NCBI RefSeq assembly: GCF_023845585.1
Contig: NZ_JAMQHS010000006.1
Coordinates: 186,001-250,000, forward strand
Direction of reading: 5' to 3'
Source of the DNA: Clostridium sp. CMCC3677
GTDB taxonomy: Bacteria > Bacillota > Clostridia > Clostridiales > Clostridiaceae
DNA: 64,000 bases
In this document: one piece after another, positions 18,021-25,299 of the stretch
Numbering within the stretch: the stretch's first letter is position 1
How the letters are laid out: each line of letters starts with the position of its first letter
The notes under the pieces: model-generated
What the model was told of the DNA's origin: nothing
The model's input: only the letters and a program-made list of their open reading frames with translations
Database searches by the model: none
Made by a program: the position numbers and the translations under genes

Positions 18021-18060
18021 AAAAATATCCCTACTAAAATAATATACATTAGTAAGGACC
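18021..18060 (-). terminator. riboswitch-controlled terminator
   Basis: On the minus strand CCTTACTAA pairs with TTAGTAGGG around a 15-base loop, then ATATTTTTTATTTT follows. It lies between the B12 box and cbiK, so ligand-dependent termination is the likely control mode. Confidence 0.7.
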
Positions 18061-18120
18061 TACTTAAACACATAACAAACTAAAAAAATAATTTTTTATT
18101 TTCTTTTAACTTGCTATTGT

Positions 18121-18480
18121 CCCTCCCTCCGAAAGATAGCATGAATTTTAGGCAGGTCTCCTGACTCAGGGGTCATCCTAAAAATTCTTTTCCTTCCCAA
18201 GTAAAAATTTCAGTGGATATTAGTCACATTCAAATAAATAACTAGTCAGTATGATAGTTTATTTTGTGAACTACTTCTTCCTTGGATTCTGCTAATAGCA
18301 CAACTATTAGCAGAACTAAGTCATTGTATTTCACAAAATATCCGTCGCATCTTTGACTTGTTATTTATTTTCATATTCCTTAAAGAATTAGTCACCCTTT
18401 ACAGTAGCGGGGGCTGTAGTGGATTTTAACCACTTTCCCTATTAATCTTAAGCAATTTAAATGCCTATAGAACCTAAAAA
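18121..18480 (-). promoter_or_regulatory. cobalamin riboswitch with an expanded peripheral arm
   Basis: Read on the minus strand, the conserved parts appear in order: TTAATAGGGAAAGTGG, ATCCACTACAGCCCCCGC, TACTGTAAAGGGTGAC, then GGGAAGG, GGATGACC, and the B12 box AGTCAGGAGACCTGCC (18166-18151). Between the core and the B12 box region lies a nested arm (18232-18370) far longer than usual. The riboswitch precedes cbiK and is followed by a terminator. Confidence 0.93.
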
Positions 18481-18618
18481 ACAAATATTTTATTATGGAT
18501 AAATTATAAGGTACTACTTACTTTTATTCAACTAAAAATTATATCCAAAACTTTTAATGTTCACTAAATGTATTAATTGAATACTATATTATAGGTATAA
18601 TTACATAGGAGAGGTAAA

Positions 18619-19191
18619 ATGGATTTTAATAATTTTGATTTTAACAATTTTAGCTTTAATGATTTTATTAACTATATTCAAAATAGTGGAAACACCTCAA
18701 ATTGTGATTGGAATTGTAAGAATGAACAATGTAATTCAAATACAGAATCCAATAGTACAAGCACAAATTGTAATGATATTCCTGGTGGATTTCAAGATTT
18801 AGCTCCACAACTTTTTACATTGATAGCTCAAATACTAGGTTTGGTTATGGCTGGTAATTTGCCCTTTAACTTACAAAATGCAATTGGAAATTGGTTTGAA
18901 TTATTAGGACAGGTTATACTAACTTTTAATTCTCAACAACAATATTTCCAAGGAGGACCTGGTAGGTACTATAATATAAAATATAAAAATGTAGCCAATC
19001 CTTTCTGTCCAAATCCACCTACTCATACTGATACTAATCAAACTGGTGATTCCTATGAATCTTCTTCAACTAATACCTCTAATAATCAGAGTAATAAATC
19101 ATCAAATAAATACGAATCTGAAATTAAGAATCTAAAAAATAGCATTGAAGAGTTAAGAAAAGAAATAGCTGCATTAAAAAATAATGAATAA
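18619..19191 (+). CDS. low-complexity protein with C-terminal coiled coil, unknown
   Basis: A 190-residue protein I do not recognise. The N-terminus repeats Phe-Asn-Asn/Asp-Phe (MDFNNFDFNNFSFNDF), followed by a Ser/Asn/Cys-rich stretch. A central hydrophobic amphipathic part (about 54-95, GGFQDLAPQLFTLIAQILGL) comes next, then a Gly-Tyr patch, a Ser/Thr/Asn linker and a C-terminal coiled coil (about 163-188, EIKNLKNSIEELRKEIAALK). No signal peptide is evident. The style is reminiscent of clostridial spore or surface proteins, but that is only an impression. It is the single plus-strand gene here, with GGAGAGG before ATG. Confidence 0.75.
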   Translation: MDFNNFDFNNFSFNDFINYIQNSGNTSNCDWNCKNEQCNSNTESNSTSTNCNDIPGGFQDLAPQLFTLIAQILGLVMAGNLPFNLQNAIGNWFELLGQVILTFNSQQQYFQGGPGRYYNIKYKNVANPFCPNPPTHTDTNQTGDSYESSSTNTSNNQSNKSSNKYESEIKNLKNSIEELRKEIAALKNNE

Positions 19192-19240
19192 AAAAAGTCA
19201 CCTTTAAATAACATATATATTATCAAGGTAACTTTTTTTA
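19191..19240. terminator. bidirectional terminator
   Basis: AAAAAAGTCACCTT and AAGGTAACTTTTTTTA flank an AT loop, giving T-runs on both strands. It serves the convergent genes at 18619-19191 and 19278-20591. Confidence 0.8.
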
Positions 19241-19277
19241 TTTTATATTTTTTAAGATTATATAGATAAAATGTTAT

Positions 19278-20591
19278 TTAACCAATTCCACCATATATAA
19301 CACCAAGAATTATTATAATTATTGTTGCTGGAACAAATATGTATTTACCAAATTTAATAAATCCAATTCCCAATTTGTATTTTGCACCTTTATTTACTTC
19401 ATCTAATGCTTTTTTATTATCAACTATATAATAGAAAATAAATGCCGTTACTACTGCTCCTATTGGTGATAATATTATTGTTATGAAGTTTGTAAAATTA
19501 TTAAATAATTCTCCATTAAGGCCTAGTGGAATTGCAAAAATAAATGCTACACTAGCTATAATTATTGTTGCTTTTTTTCTACTCCACTTAGTTACACTTA
19601 AAGCAGCCTCTACTGGTCCTTCAAGCATTGCTATTGATGAAGAAATTGACGCAAATATTATACTTAAAAAGAATAATGCACTTAATAAACTGCCTAACGG
19701 CATTGTTTGAAATATACTTGGTACTGTAACAAACATTAATGCAGGCCCTGCTGTAGGGTTTAGTCCTAATGCAAAAACTGCTGGCATAATCATAAATGCT
19801 GCTAATAATGCCGATAAAGTATCAAATGCTGCTGTATTTATAGCACAGTTCGGTATATCAAATTTATCATCAGCGTAACTTCCGCATGCTACCATACAAC
19901 ATCCAGTTATAGATACTGTGAAAAACGCTTGTCCCATAGCCATAACCCATGTACTTGGTTTTAATAAATATGCCCAATCAGGTTTTAATAGATACTGAAC
20001 TCCTTCAACTGAATTAGGTAAACTTAAAGACTTGATTATTAAAACTATAAAAATAATAAATAATAACGGAATAATTATTTTATTAATCTTTTCAATCCCC
20101 TTTGTAACACCAAAACTTACTATTATAAGTGTTATTAAAACAGCCAATGCATGCCATACTATTACACTAGGCCCATTAGTAAAGTTTGCAAAATATGTTT
20201 CAGTATTTATTGATGATATTTCTCCAGTTAAACTTATAAAAAAGTACTTTAAAACCCATCCAATTACCACAGTGTAGAACATGAATATTCCTGTTAATCC
20301 AATAGTAGGAATTATAGATATTATCTTTTCACCTTTTATATTCTTATCTTTAAAAGCTTGTCTTATTCCTCCTAATGATCCTTGTTTGTACATTCTTCCA
20401 AATGCAAACTCTCCCATTAATCCAACTACTCCTAAAATAATAACAAAAAGAAAATATGGGATTAAAAATGCTGCCCCACCATTTTCACCCAGCTTATAAG
20501 GAAACATCCATACATTTCCTAAACCTATTGCTGCTCCAATACAAGATAGTATAAATCCTAATCTACTTGAAAAGCCCTCTCTTTTACTCAC
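19278..20591 (-). CDS. sodium-dependent transporter, NSS (SNF) family
   Basis: A 437-residue membrane protein of the neurotransmitter:sodium symporter family, probably importing amino acids with sodium. The helix 1 signature FSSRLGFILSCIGAAIGLGNVWMFPYKLGENGG is intact. TM6-like AMGQAFFTVSITGCCMVACGSYADD matches as well, with about eleven membrane helices. The frame extends to ATG 20624, but that has no ribosome binding site. GTG 20591 (residue 12 of the longer frame) has GAGGAGG six bases upstream and gives the usual SKREGFSSR start. Substrate cannot be told. Confidence 0.92.
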   Translation of the reverse strand: MSKREGFSSRLGFILSCIGAAIGLGNVWMFPYKLGENGGAAFLIPYFLFVIILGVVGLMGEFAFGRMYKQGSLGGIRQAFKDKNIKGEKIISIIPTIGLTGIFMFYTVVIGWVLKYFFISLTGEISSINTETYFANFTNGPSVIVWHALAVLITLIIVSFGVTKGIEKINKIIIPLLFIIFIVLIIKSLSLPNSVEGVQYLLKPDWAYLLKPSTWVMAMGQAFFTVSITGCCMVACGSYADDKFDIPNCAINTAAFDTLSALLAAFMIMPAVFALGLNPTAGPALMFVTVPSIFQTMPLGSLLSALFFLSIIFASISSSIAMLEGPVEAALSVTKWSRKKATIIIASVAFIFAIPLGLNGELFNNFTNFITIILSPIGAVVTAFIFYYIVDNKKALDEVNKGAKYKLGIGFIKFGKYIFVPATIIIIILGVIYGGIG

Positions 20592-20784
20592 TATATTCCT
20601 CCTCAACTTGTTAAATTTCAACATTTAAATTAACATACATTAACTATTATATGGAAAAAATATTATTATGTAAACAAAATATGTGATTTTTTTATTTTTT
20701 TCATTATACAGTTAAATATTTTAACACTTTATCATATTTAAAGTAATTATTTTTAAAACAGTATTCGACTAATTTATGCGTAAA

Positions 20785-20832
20785 AGTAAAAAAAAAGTGT
20801 TAATATTAATTTTTATTTATTAATATTAACAC
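20785..20832 (-). terminator. terminator of the small gene at 20858
   Basis: GTGTTAATATTAAT (20797-20810) and its complement (20819-20832) form a 14-bp stem. A run of nine T follows on the minus strand. Confidence 0.8.
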
Positions 20833-20857
20833 CATTTTCTTCTATAATTTAATAAAA

Positions 20858-21022
20858 TTAATTTCCAGCTCTGTTATAATGCTGACTTGAAAAACCTTCT
20901 CTTTTTACAGATTTATGTTTTGCATTAGGATTATGATTATGACCTTCTTCTGTTATTGGAGTTTGATAATTACATTTTTCCATTCTTGCTGTTTTATTAT
21001 CTGGTTGACTATCTTTAGGCAT
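20858..21022 (-). CDS. small hydrophilic protein, unknown
   Basis: A 54-residue protein beginning MPKDSQPDNKTARMEKC. It is rich in Asn, Lys, His and Gln with one Cys, and ends SVKREGFSSQHYNRAGN. ATG 21022 is chosen because GGAGGG lies seven bases upstream; the frame otherwise extends to 21040. It has its own terminator. No family recognised. Its KREGFSS wording also occurs at the N-terminus of the neighbouring NSS transporter, probably by chance. Confidence 0.6.
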   Translation of the reverse strand: MPKDSQPDNKTARMEKCNYQTPITEEGHNHNPNAKHKSVKREGFSSQHYNRAGN

Positions 21023-21202
21023 TAAAATCCCTCCTAACATTCAATTTATAATTAGTCTAAATTTAGTATGTCCAACATAATTTTATTTATTATAAGTATG
21101 TTAATTAATTACTTTTACAATTTAAGATACTAGTTCCTATTTAGGTTAATTTTAGATTTTAATTTTATAATTTTTGTAAAATAAATTTATTTACAGGAAA
21201 TA

Positions 21203-21231
21203 TTGACATAAAAAAAATAAAGGCGTATAAT
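21203..21231 (+). promoter_or_regulatory. consensus promoter of tRNA-Glu
   Basis: TTGACA (21203-21208) and TATAAT (21226-21231) with a 17-base spacer, 14 bases before the tRNA. Both hexamers are perfect sigma-A consensus. Confidence 0.85.
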
Positions 21232-21245
21232 CAAACTTGTTGTGA

Positions 21246-21320
21246 GGCCCATTGGTCAAGCGGTTAAGACGCCACCCTCTCACGGTGGAATCATGGGTTC
21301 GATTCCCGTATGGGTCACCA
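21246..21320 (+). tRNA. tRNA-Glu (anticodon CTC)
   Basis: A 75-base cloverleaf including encoded CCA. The acceptor stem is GGCCCAT with ATGGGTC. The anticodon stem CCACC/GGTGG encloses loop CTCTCAC with anticodon CTC, which reads GAG. The T arm contains GGGTTCGATTCCC. The 3' end coincides with the end of a decayed integrase frame on the other strand. Confidence 0.95.
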
Positions 21321-21464
21321 TTTTATAAAGAATGACTTAAACACTAGGTTTAAGCCATTCTTTTTTTGTGCTTGTATATTGAGTTTTTTATATTTTACAC
21401 CATTTTTACACCATAGTTTTTCATTATATATTATCAATTTATTTTTTCTATTAAAAGATGTGTG
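21315..21464 (-). pseudogene. 3' remnant of a phage-type integrase ending in the tRNA-Glu gene
   Basis: A 50-codon open frame on the minus strand ends with a TGA inside the tRNA 3' end. It encodes a tail containing LWCKNGVKYKK, a wording I associate with C-termini of tyrosine integrases that sit beside tRNA attachment sites. An in-frame stop precedes it and the catalytic domain is absent. This suggests an old integration event at tRNA-Glu. The identification rests on a short tail only. Confidence 0.4.
21327..21367 (+). terminator. terminator of tRNA-Glu
   Basis: AAGAATGACTTAAAC pairs with GTTTAAGCCATTCTT (one mismatch), followed by seven T. Confidence 0.85.
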
Positions 21465-21540
21465 CTACTCTACTTCTTTTAATAGAAAGACTAGTGCTTT
21501 AAGAAAAATTTATATATATATTAGTATGAGTATGTAAATT

Positions 21541-21582
21541 AACCCTAAAGGTACTTTTTACCTTTAGGGTTTTGTTTTTTTT
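21541..21582 (+). terminator. strong hairpin with T-run
   Basis: AACCCTAAAGGTA and TACCTTTAGGGTT form a perfect 13-bp stem with a 5-base loop. TTGTTTTTTTT follows on the plus strand. It lies at the 3' end of the minus-strand gene 21581-22027 and could act in both directions. Confidence 0.65.
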
Positions 21583-22027
21583 ACTCTAATAATCTTCCTT
21601 CTAAATATGACCATTTTAAATAATCTGGATTACTATAATAAACTGATGAATTAAAGTCTGAAATTTCATCACTTATAAATGAATTAAATACTTCAAATAA
21701 AACATCTGCTAAATTAGCTTTTTCTGAAATTATGCTTAATATTAATCTTTGATATACTTTTCCTATAGATTGAACACTTGGAACATTGTATTTACATAAT
21801 CCAACTGTATCAAAGTTACCTTCTTGTATATTAAAATACTCTATTATTTCATCTGAAACTTGCTCAAATGATAGACAATGATTAACCTGAGCAATATCTA
21901 ATTGCCTAGCTAATTCTTTCCTACCTAATATTTCAACAATTGTTGATCTTCTATTTTTGCTTTTTCTACTTATAAATTCTATAAGACAGCATACATAAAA
22001 CAAATCATTTTTTTGAGTATCATTCAT
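21581..22027 (-). CDS. conserved clostridial-type protein, unknown
   Basis: A 148-residue protein starting MNDTQKNDLFYVCCLIEFISRKSKNRRS. It appears mostly alpha-helical, without membrane segments or signal peptide. Features are a basic patch (RKSKNRRS, about 19-26) and an acidic C-terminal half with EVFNSFISDEISDFNSSVYYSNPDYLKWSYLEGR. I do not recognise a named family. ATG 22027 follows GAGGTG by about ten bases; a longer frame to 22063 has no such site. It is the first gene of the accessory region behind tRNA-Glu. Confidence 0.6.
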   Translation of the reverse strand: MNDTQKNDLFYVCCLIEFISRKSKNRRSTIVEILGRKELARQLDIAQVNHCLSFEQVSDEIIEYFNIQEGNFDTVGLCKYNVPSVQSIGKVYQRLILSIISEKANLADVLFEVFNSFISDEISDFNSSVYYSNPDYLKWSYLEGRLLE

Positions 22028-22276
22028 TAATAATTTCACCTCTTTCAAACTTAAGGCAATCAAGAGCTTTTAATATCTTAAATGCATGAAATTCTCTATT
22101 CTATTATTTATTTTATCATATCTTTTAAGAACTGTAATTATACTTTGATTTAATAATATGCATGTAAATAAACCTCTAAGATTGATATCCTACCTTTAAT
22201 GATTTTTACTTTAAATTACTAATTATATAACCTATTTATTTAACAATTTTATTTTCAATTGTTAAATAGAAAATAA

Positions 22277-22543
22277 ACAATAATTTTATTAAATAATAAT
22301 ACTTCTACTTCATCAAATACTACCTTATTTGATAATAGAAAAACTCCTATAACTAATGGAGCTGCCCCTCCAATTGATGGAGAAGCTGCTAATATAAAAA
22401 GAAGTTATACTCTTCGTAAATCTACAGTAAGAAAAATAAATGAACTAAAAAGTATACACACAGATATAAATGTTTGTGTAAGCACTATTGTTGATATTGC
22501 TATAGCATATTACCATGAATATATAACAAATAATGTTCAATAA
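22277..22543 (+). pseudogene. start-less remnant of a ribbon-helix-helix-like protein
   Basis: An 88-codon open frame after a stop, with no ATG, GTG or TTG and no ribosome binding site. It encodes a low-complexity Thr/Asn/Pro segment and then KRSYTLRKSTVRKINELKS with VSTIVDIAIAYYHEYI. The strand plus two helices pattern suits an RHH DNA-binding domain. It is probably a gene that lost its 5' end. Function before decay is unknown; plasmid or phage regulators are possible. Confidence 0.5.
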
Positions 22544-22599
22544 TTCTATAACTTAATAATAACCCCAGTTTCAGAGTCTATTAAATTATACAAAACTAT

Positions 22600-22788
22600 T
22601 TACAATTCCATAGCCATTCTTATTTCTTCTATTTCCACAATAGGTAACTCAGTTAATTCATTTATAAGTTTATTACTTATGCCTTTTTTAATAGCTTTTT
22701 TAGTAACTTCAATACTCTTATTCTTTCTCCCTTGAAGAATTCCTAGTTTTCTACCTTCTTCAATTAAACTTCTTCCTAGTTCAGTCAT
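22600..22788 (-). CDS. stand-alone Rpn C-terminal small protein (copy 3)
   Basis: A 62-residue protein starting MTELGRSLIEEGRKLGILQG and ending in a helical KAIKKGISNKLINELTELPIVEIEEIR segment. It copies the C-terminal module of the Rpn-type gene upstream (23049-23970). ATG 22788 has GGAG six bases upstream; a longer TTG frame (22800) would lose that site. In E. coli, C-terminal small proteins made from inside rpn genes act as antitoxins for the full-length nuclease. Whether this free copy does so is inference. A degraded parent gene that lost its N-terminal part is the alternative. Confidence 0.55.
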   Translation of the reverse strand: MTELGRSLIEEGRKLGILQGRKNKSIEVTKKAIKKGISNKLINELTELPIVEIEEIRMAMEL

Positions 22789-22821
22789 TTTAATCTCCAA
22801 ATTTAATTAATCTTATTACAA

Positions 22822-23037
22822 TTAATTATTACTAATTGCTTTTCTTATTATTTCTATTTTCTCAATAGATAAATCTGTCAATTCACTTATTACTTCATTA
22901 CTCATACCTTTTTTAATAGCTATTTTCGCAGTTTCTATTGCCTTTTCTAGTTTACCCTCTGACTTGCCTTTTTCTCTTCCCTTTTCTATACCTTTTTCAA
23001 TTCCTTCTTCAATTAAGCTCTTACCTAATTCAGTCAT
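22822..23037 (-). CDS. stand-alone Rpn C-terminal small protein (copy 2)
   Basis: A 71-residue protein starting MTELGKSLIEEGIEKGIEKG and containing a charged Glu/Lys/Gly linker. The same terminal helix pair follows (KIAIKKGMSNEVISELTDLSIEKIEIIRK). GGAG lies eight bases before ATG. It starts 11 bases after the stop of the preceding Rpn-type gene and is followed by a third copy. The retained ribosome binding site and open frame argue for translation, not just debris. Confidence 0.55.
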   Translation of the reverse strand: MTELGKSLIEEGIEKGIEKGREKGKSEGKLEKAIETAKIAIKKGMSNEVISELTDLSIEKIEIIRKAISNN

Positions 23038-23048
23038 AATTTTTTCTC

Positions 23049-23255
23049 CTAATTACTATACTTAAGAGTTTTCCTTATTGCCTCAATTTCCTCATTTGAT
23101 AATCCTGTTAAATTACTAATTATAATATTATCTAATCCCTGTTTAATAGCATTTTTAACAATCTCGATAGTCTTTTTATTTTCACCTTCAATAATGCCTT
23201 CTGACTTACCTTTTTCCATACCCTCTTCAATCAAGCTCTTACCTAATTCAGTCAT
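23049..23255 (-). CDS. intragenic C-terminal small protein of the Rpn-type gene (copy 1)
   Basis: Inside the Rpn-type frame, ATG 23255 is preceded by a strong GGGAGGAG at six bases. It would yield a 68-residue protein beginning MTELGKSLIEEGMEKGKSEG. This is the same layout as the intragenic small Rpn proteins known as antitoxins. It does not depend on the upstream frameshift. The two following genes repeat the same module with their own ribosome binding sites. Confidence 0.5.
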   Translation of the reverse strand: MTELGKSLIEEGMEKGKSEGIIEGENKKTIEIVKNAIKQGLDNIIISNLTGLSNEEIEAIRKTLKYSN

Positions 23256-23967
23256 CTTAATCTCCTCCCTTACTTTCTCTAAATCTTTACCACTTAAAAA
23301 CTTATTTGCAAAAGCATACAGAATTGACTCAACATCATATCTATAATTCTTATCAATATCCTTAACAACTCTTATTGCATTTACTATCTTATCACCCTTA
23401 CTAAGTTTTCCACCCATTATCGGTGTAAAAGTTAATGCTATAATATCTTGCTTACTAAGTTCTTCTCCTGATTTCATTTTATCTATTATATCATTAAAGA
23501 TTTTATCTCCATCTTTATTAGACATTGAAATAGCATTAACTCTATATGAATTAATTCCACTTTCATATCCATTTAAAGGTTTTTTAATATCTCCTGAATA
23601 AACTACATAAGTTACAACATCTTTTCCCGTTTGCATATTTAACAATGCTTCATATGTTCTAAATCTTCTTAAATCAGTAACACCCTTATTAGTTGTTTGG
23701 AACTCAAAATGTATATACGTATCATCTTCCATTAAGAAAGTATAATCCATAAACATATTCTTGATTTCAAGTACCACAATCTCAGTAGATCCTGTGCCCT
23801 TAACTTTTTTATCTATTCCAAAGAACTTTAATCCATCTTCTGCAAATATATCCATAGCTCTCTTTAAGTGAGAATCAAAATCTATGATTTTGTTCTTCGA
23901 ACTTACCCAGTGAACGTATGTGAATCGGGCTTCCTTTTATCATATCTTCATAATTAGTAGCTCTCAT
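23049..23967 (-). pseudogene. Rpn/PD-(D/E)XK transposase-like nuclease, frameshifted
   Basis: Translation would start at ATG 23967 (MRATNYEDMIKGSPIHIR, after GGGGTGA) but runs out of frame at about 23915-23910. The rest continues in another frame as WVSSKNKIIDFDSHLKR, then AMDIFAEDGLKFFG to 23049. One extra base modulo three (for example the TCAC at the junction) explains it. The body has the family blocks GTGSTEIVVLEIKN, DTYIHFEFQTTNKG (the D..E-x-Q nuclease-like pattern) and RRFRTYEALL. Rpn proteins are recombination-promoting nucleases linked to phage defence. The C-terminal 68 residues can still be made from an internal start. Confidence 0.75.
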
Positions 23968-24180
23968 CATTTCACCCCTTTAACTGTAAAATAATATTCC
24001 TAGCATATAACACTTTTAATATATATGTTCTAATTAAGTTATTACATTTATACTTTTTATATAATTTTCATATAAAATTATATCTTTAATTAACAATATC
24101 TAGTTAGAAGCATATATATCATAAATTTGTTGTTACTTCAATTATAACCTATAATATTTATTTTATAAACTCTATAAAAT

Positions 24181-24226
24181 AATCACCTTATAAACATATA
24201 TTCTCTATGTAGGAGGTGATTTTTTT
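24181..24226 (+). promoter_or_regulatory. hairpin covering a Shine-Dalgarno
   Basis: AATCACCT (24181-24188) is complementary to AGGTGATT (24214-24221), which overlaps the AGGAGGTG of the next small frame; seven T follow. It could block ribosome entry or act as a terminator-like element. Confidence 0.45.
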
Positions 24227-24307
24227 ATGGATATTAATGAATTAATAAGTCTTAAATGTATAAAATTATTTCCAATTATGTTATTTGCTATACATATCAC
24301 AAAATAA
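24227..24307 (+). CDS. 26-residue hydrophobic peptide, unknown
   Basis: ATG 24227 follows a very strong AGGAGGTGAT at six bases. The peptide MDINELISLKCIKLFPIMLF continues AIHITK, with a hydrophobic middle and basic end. Layout (tiny hydrophobic peptide, sequestered ribosome binding site) recalls type I toxins or holin-like toxins, but I do not recognise a family. It may also be chance. Confidence 0.35.
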   Translation: MDINELISLKCIKLFPIMLFAIHITK

Positions 24308-24390
24308 ATACTATAATTTATAAGTAAATATATTTAAATACAGTATATTTATGTTAAATAAAGACACTACTATGAAAAGAGGGTAAGATA

Positions 24391-24603
24391 TTGTTAAAAA
24401 AATTACATATTAAACTTGTAGCTACTTTCGATAAATTCTATAGTATGTTTTTTCTATATATATTATTTGGATTTCTTATATCTATTTCTTCAATTGGAAA
24501 AAATACTTTAGGACATAAATTAGAGATAATCTGTGGAATTATATGTATGATATCTGGAATAGTTGGATTAATAAAGTCATATAAAACTAAAAGAAAATCC
24601 TAA
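24391..24603 (+). CDS. small two-helix membrane protein, unknown
   Basis: A 70-residue protein starting at TTG 24391, with GAGGG about seven bases upstream. It has a basic N-terminus (LKKLHIKLVATFDKF), two hydrophobic stretches (about 16-34 and 46-62) and a basic KSYKTKRKS tail. This suggests two membrane helices with both ends inside. No known family and no clear neighbour link. It is the only plus-strand protein frame in this part of the accessory region apart from the tiny one before it. Confidence 0.5.
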   Translation: MLKKLHIKLVATFDKFYSMFFLYILFGFLISISSIGKNTLGHKLEIICGIICMISGIVGLIKSYKTKRKS

Positions 24604-25042
24604 ATTAAAAACTTAATTACTTAATTTTAAGGACAAGCCTTAGGTATGTTTGACCTAGCTACAAAAGTTTATAAAAAATTAATACTGTCAATCTGCTCCT
24701 TAGTCCTAGCCCTTGACATTATTAACTTTTTTTATGATATAATTTTGCTTTTCAAACTACAGATATATAGAAAATAATATATTAGTCGGGGGCATATTTA
24801 GAAGATATAAACACCCTAGAAATTCGTTAAATTTAGTAATAAAAGTATAAAATCAATTTATTTAAAATCATAAAGAATATTGCTAAATAAAATATAAAAT
24901 TGTATTTAATAAAAATACTATCTTATCTACTAATTCATCTATAAAATAAGAGAACATCTAAAAATATAATAGGCATAGGTTAAACCTAATGGACTAGCAT
25001 TTTGCCTGTCAATTAGTTAGCTACATAGGAATATAACAATTT

Positions 25043-25094
25043 GGAGATAGAATATCCATAAATGAAGTATGAGTGGCTTTGATATTCTATCTCC
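25043..25094. repeat. 14-bp perfect inverted repeat
   Basis: GGAGATAGAATATC (25043-25056) and its exact complement (25081-25094) enclose 24 bases. Outer AACAA/TTGTT extend the stem across three unpaired bases. It is too regular for chance and could be RNA structure or a mobile-element end. Confidence 0.6.
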
Positions 25095-25191
25095 TGGTTG
25101 TTTTATTCCACTATTAATATCATGTTTAATTCCAACTAAGTTTACAATTAAGGATTTTTTTATTTTTAGTAAATGTATCTTAAAAGAACAA

Positions 25192-25299
25192 AAAGGCATG
25201 TACATTTAGGTAAACAAAATTTCCCGAAATGTACTAGCCTCTTTAAGCTTGTATCATTTACGGGATAACGGCTTGTTTGCAGAAAGTAGGCTTGCCTTT
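25192..25299. ncRNA. candidate structured RNA, three-way junction with loop-loop pairing
   Basis: AAAGGCA (25192-25198) pairs with TGCCTTT (25293-25299). Inside are two arms: GTACATT/AATGTAC (25200-25206, 25228-25234) and AGCCT/AGGCT (25236-25240, 25288-25292) with inner AAGC/GCTT. CCCG in the first loop (25223-25226) can pair with CGGG in the second (25261-25264). Strand is uncertain; a T-rich stretch follows on the minus strand. I could not match it to a known class. Confidence 0.45.

Noticed and set aside
21310-21537. 75-residue plus-strand frame after tRNA-Glu
   Set aside because: Begins inside the tRNA 3' end and crosses its terminator; no coding character.
24780-25010. Group I intron core (S-like AAGATATA at 24798, R-like GGACTAG near 24990)
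   Set aside because: The elements are in the wrong order and the partner strands are missing.
25017-25205. 62-residue minus-strand frame
   Set aside because: No ribosome binding site and it runs through strong palindromes; more likely chance in a non-coding stretch.
25192-25299. Known riboswitch classes (c-di-GMP, purine, THF, glutamine) for the structured RNA
   Set aside because: Their conserved core words are absent; only the general three-way-junction shape is similar.
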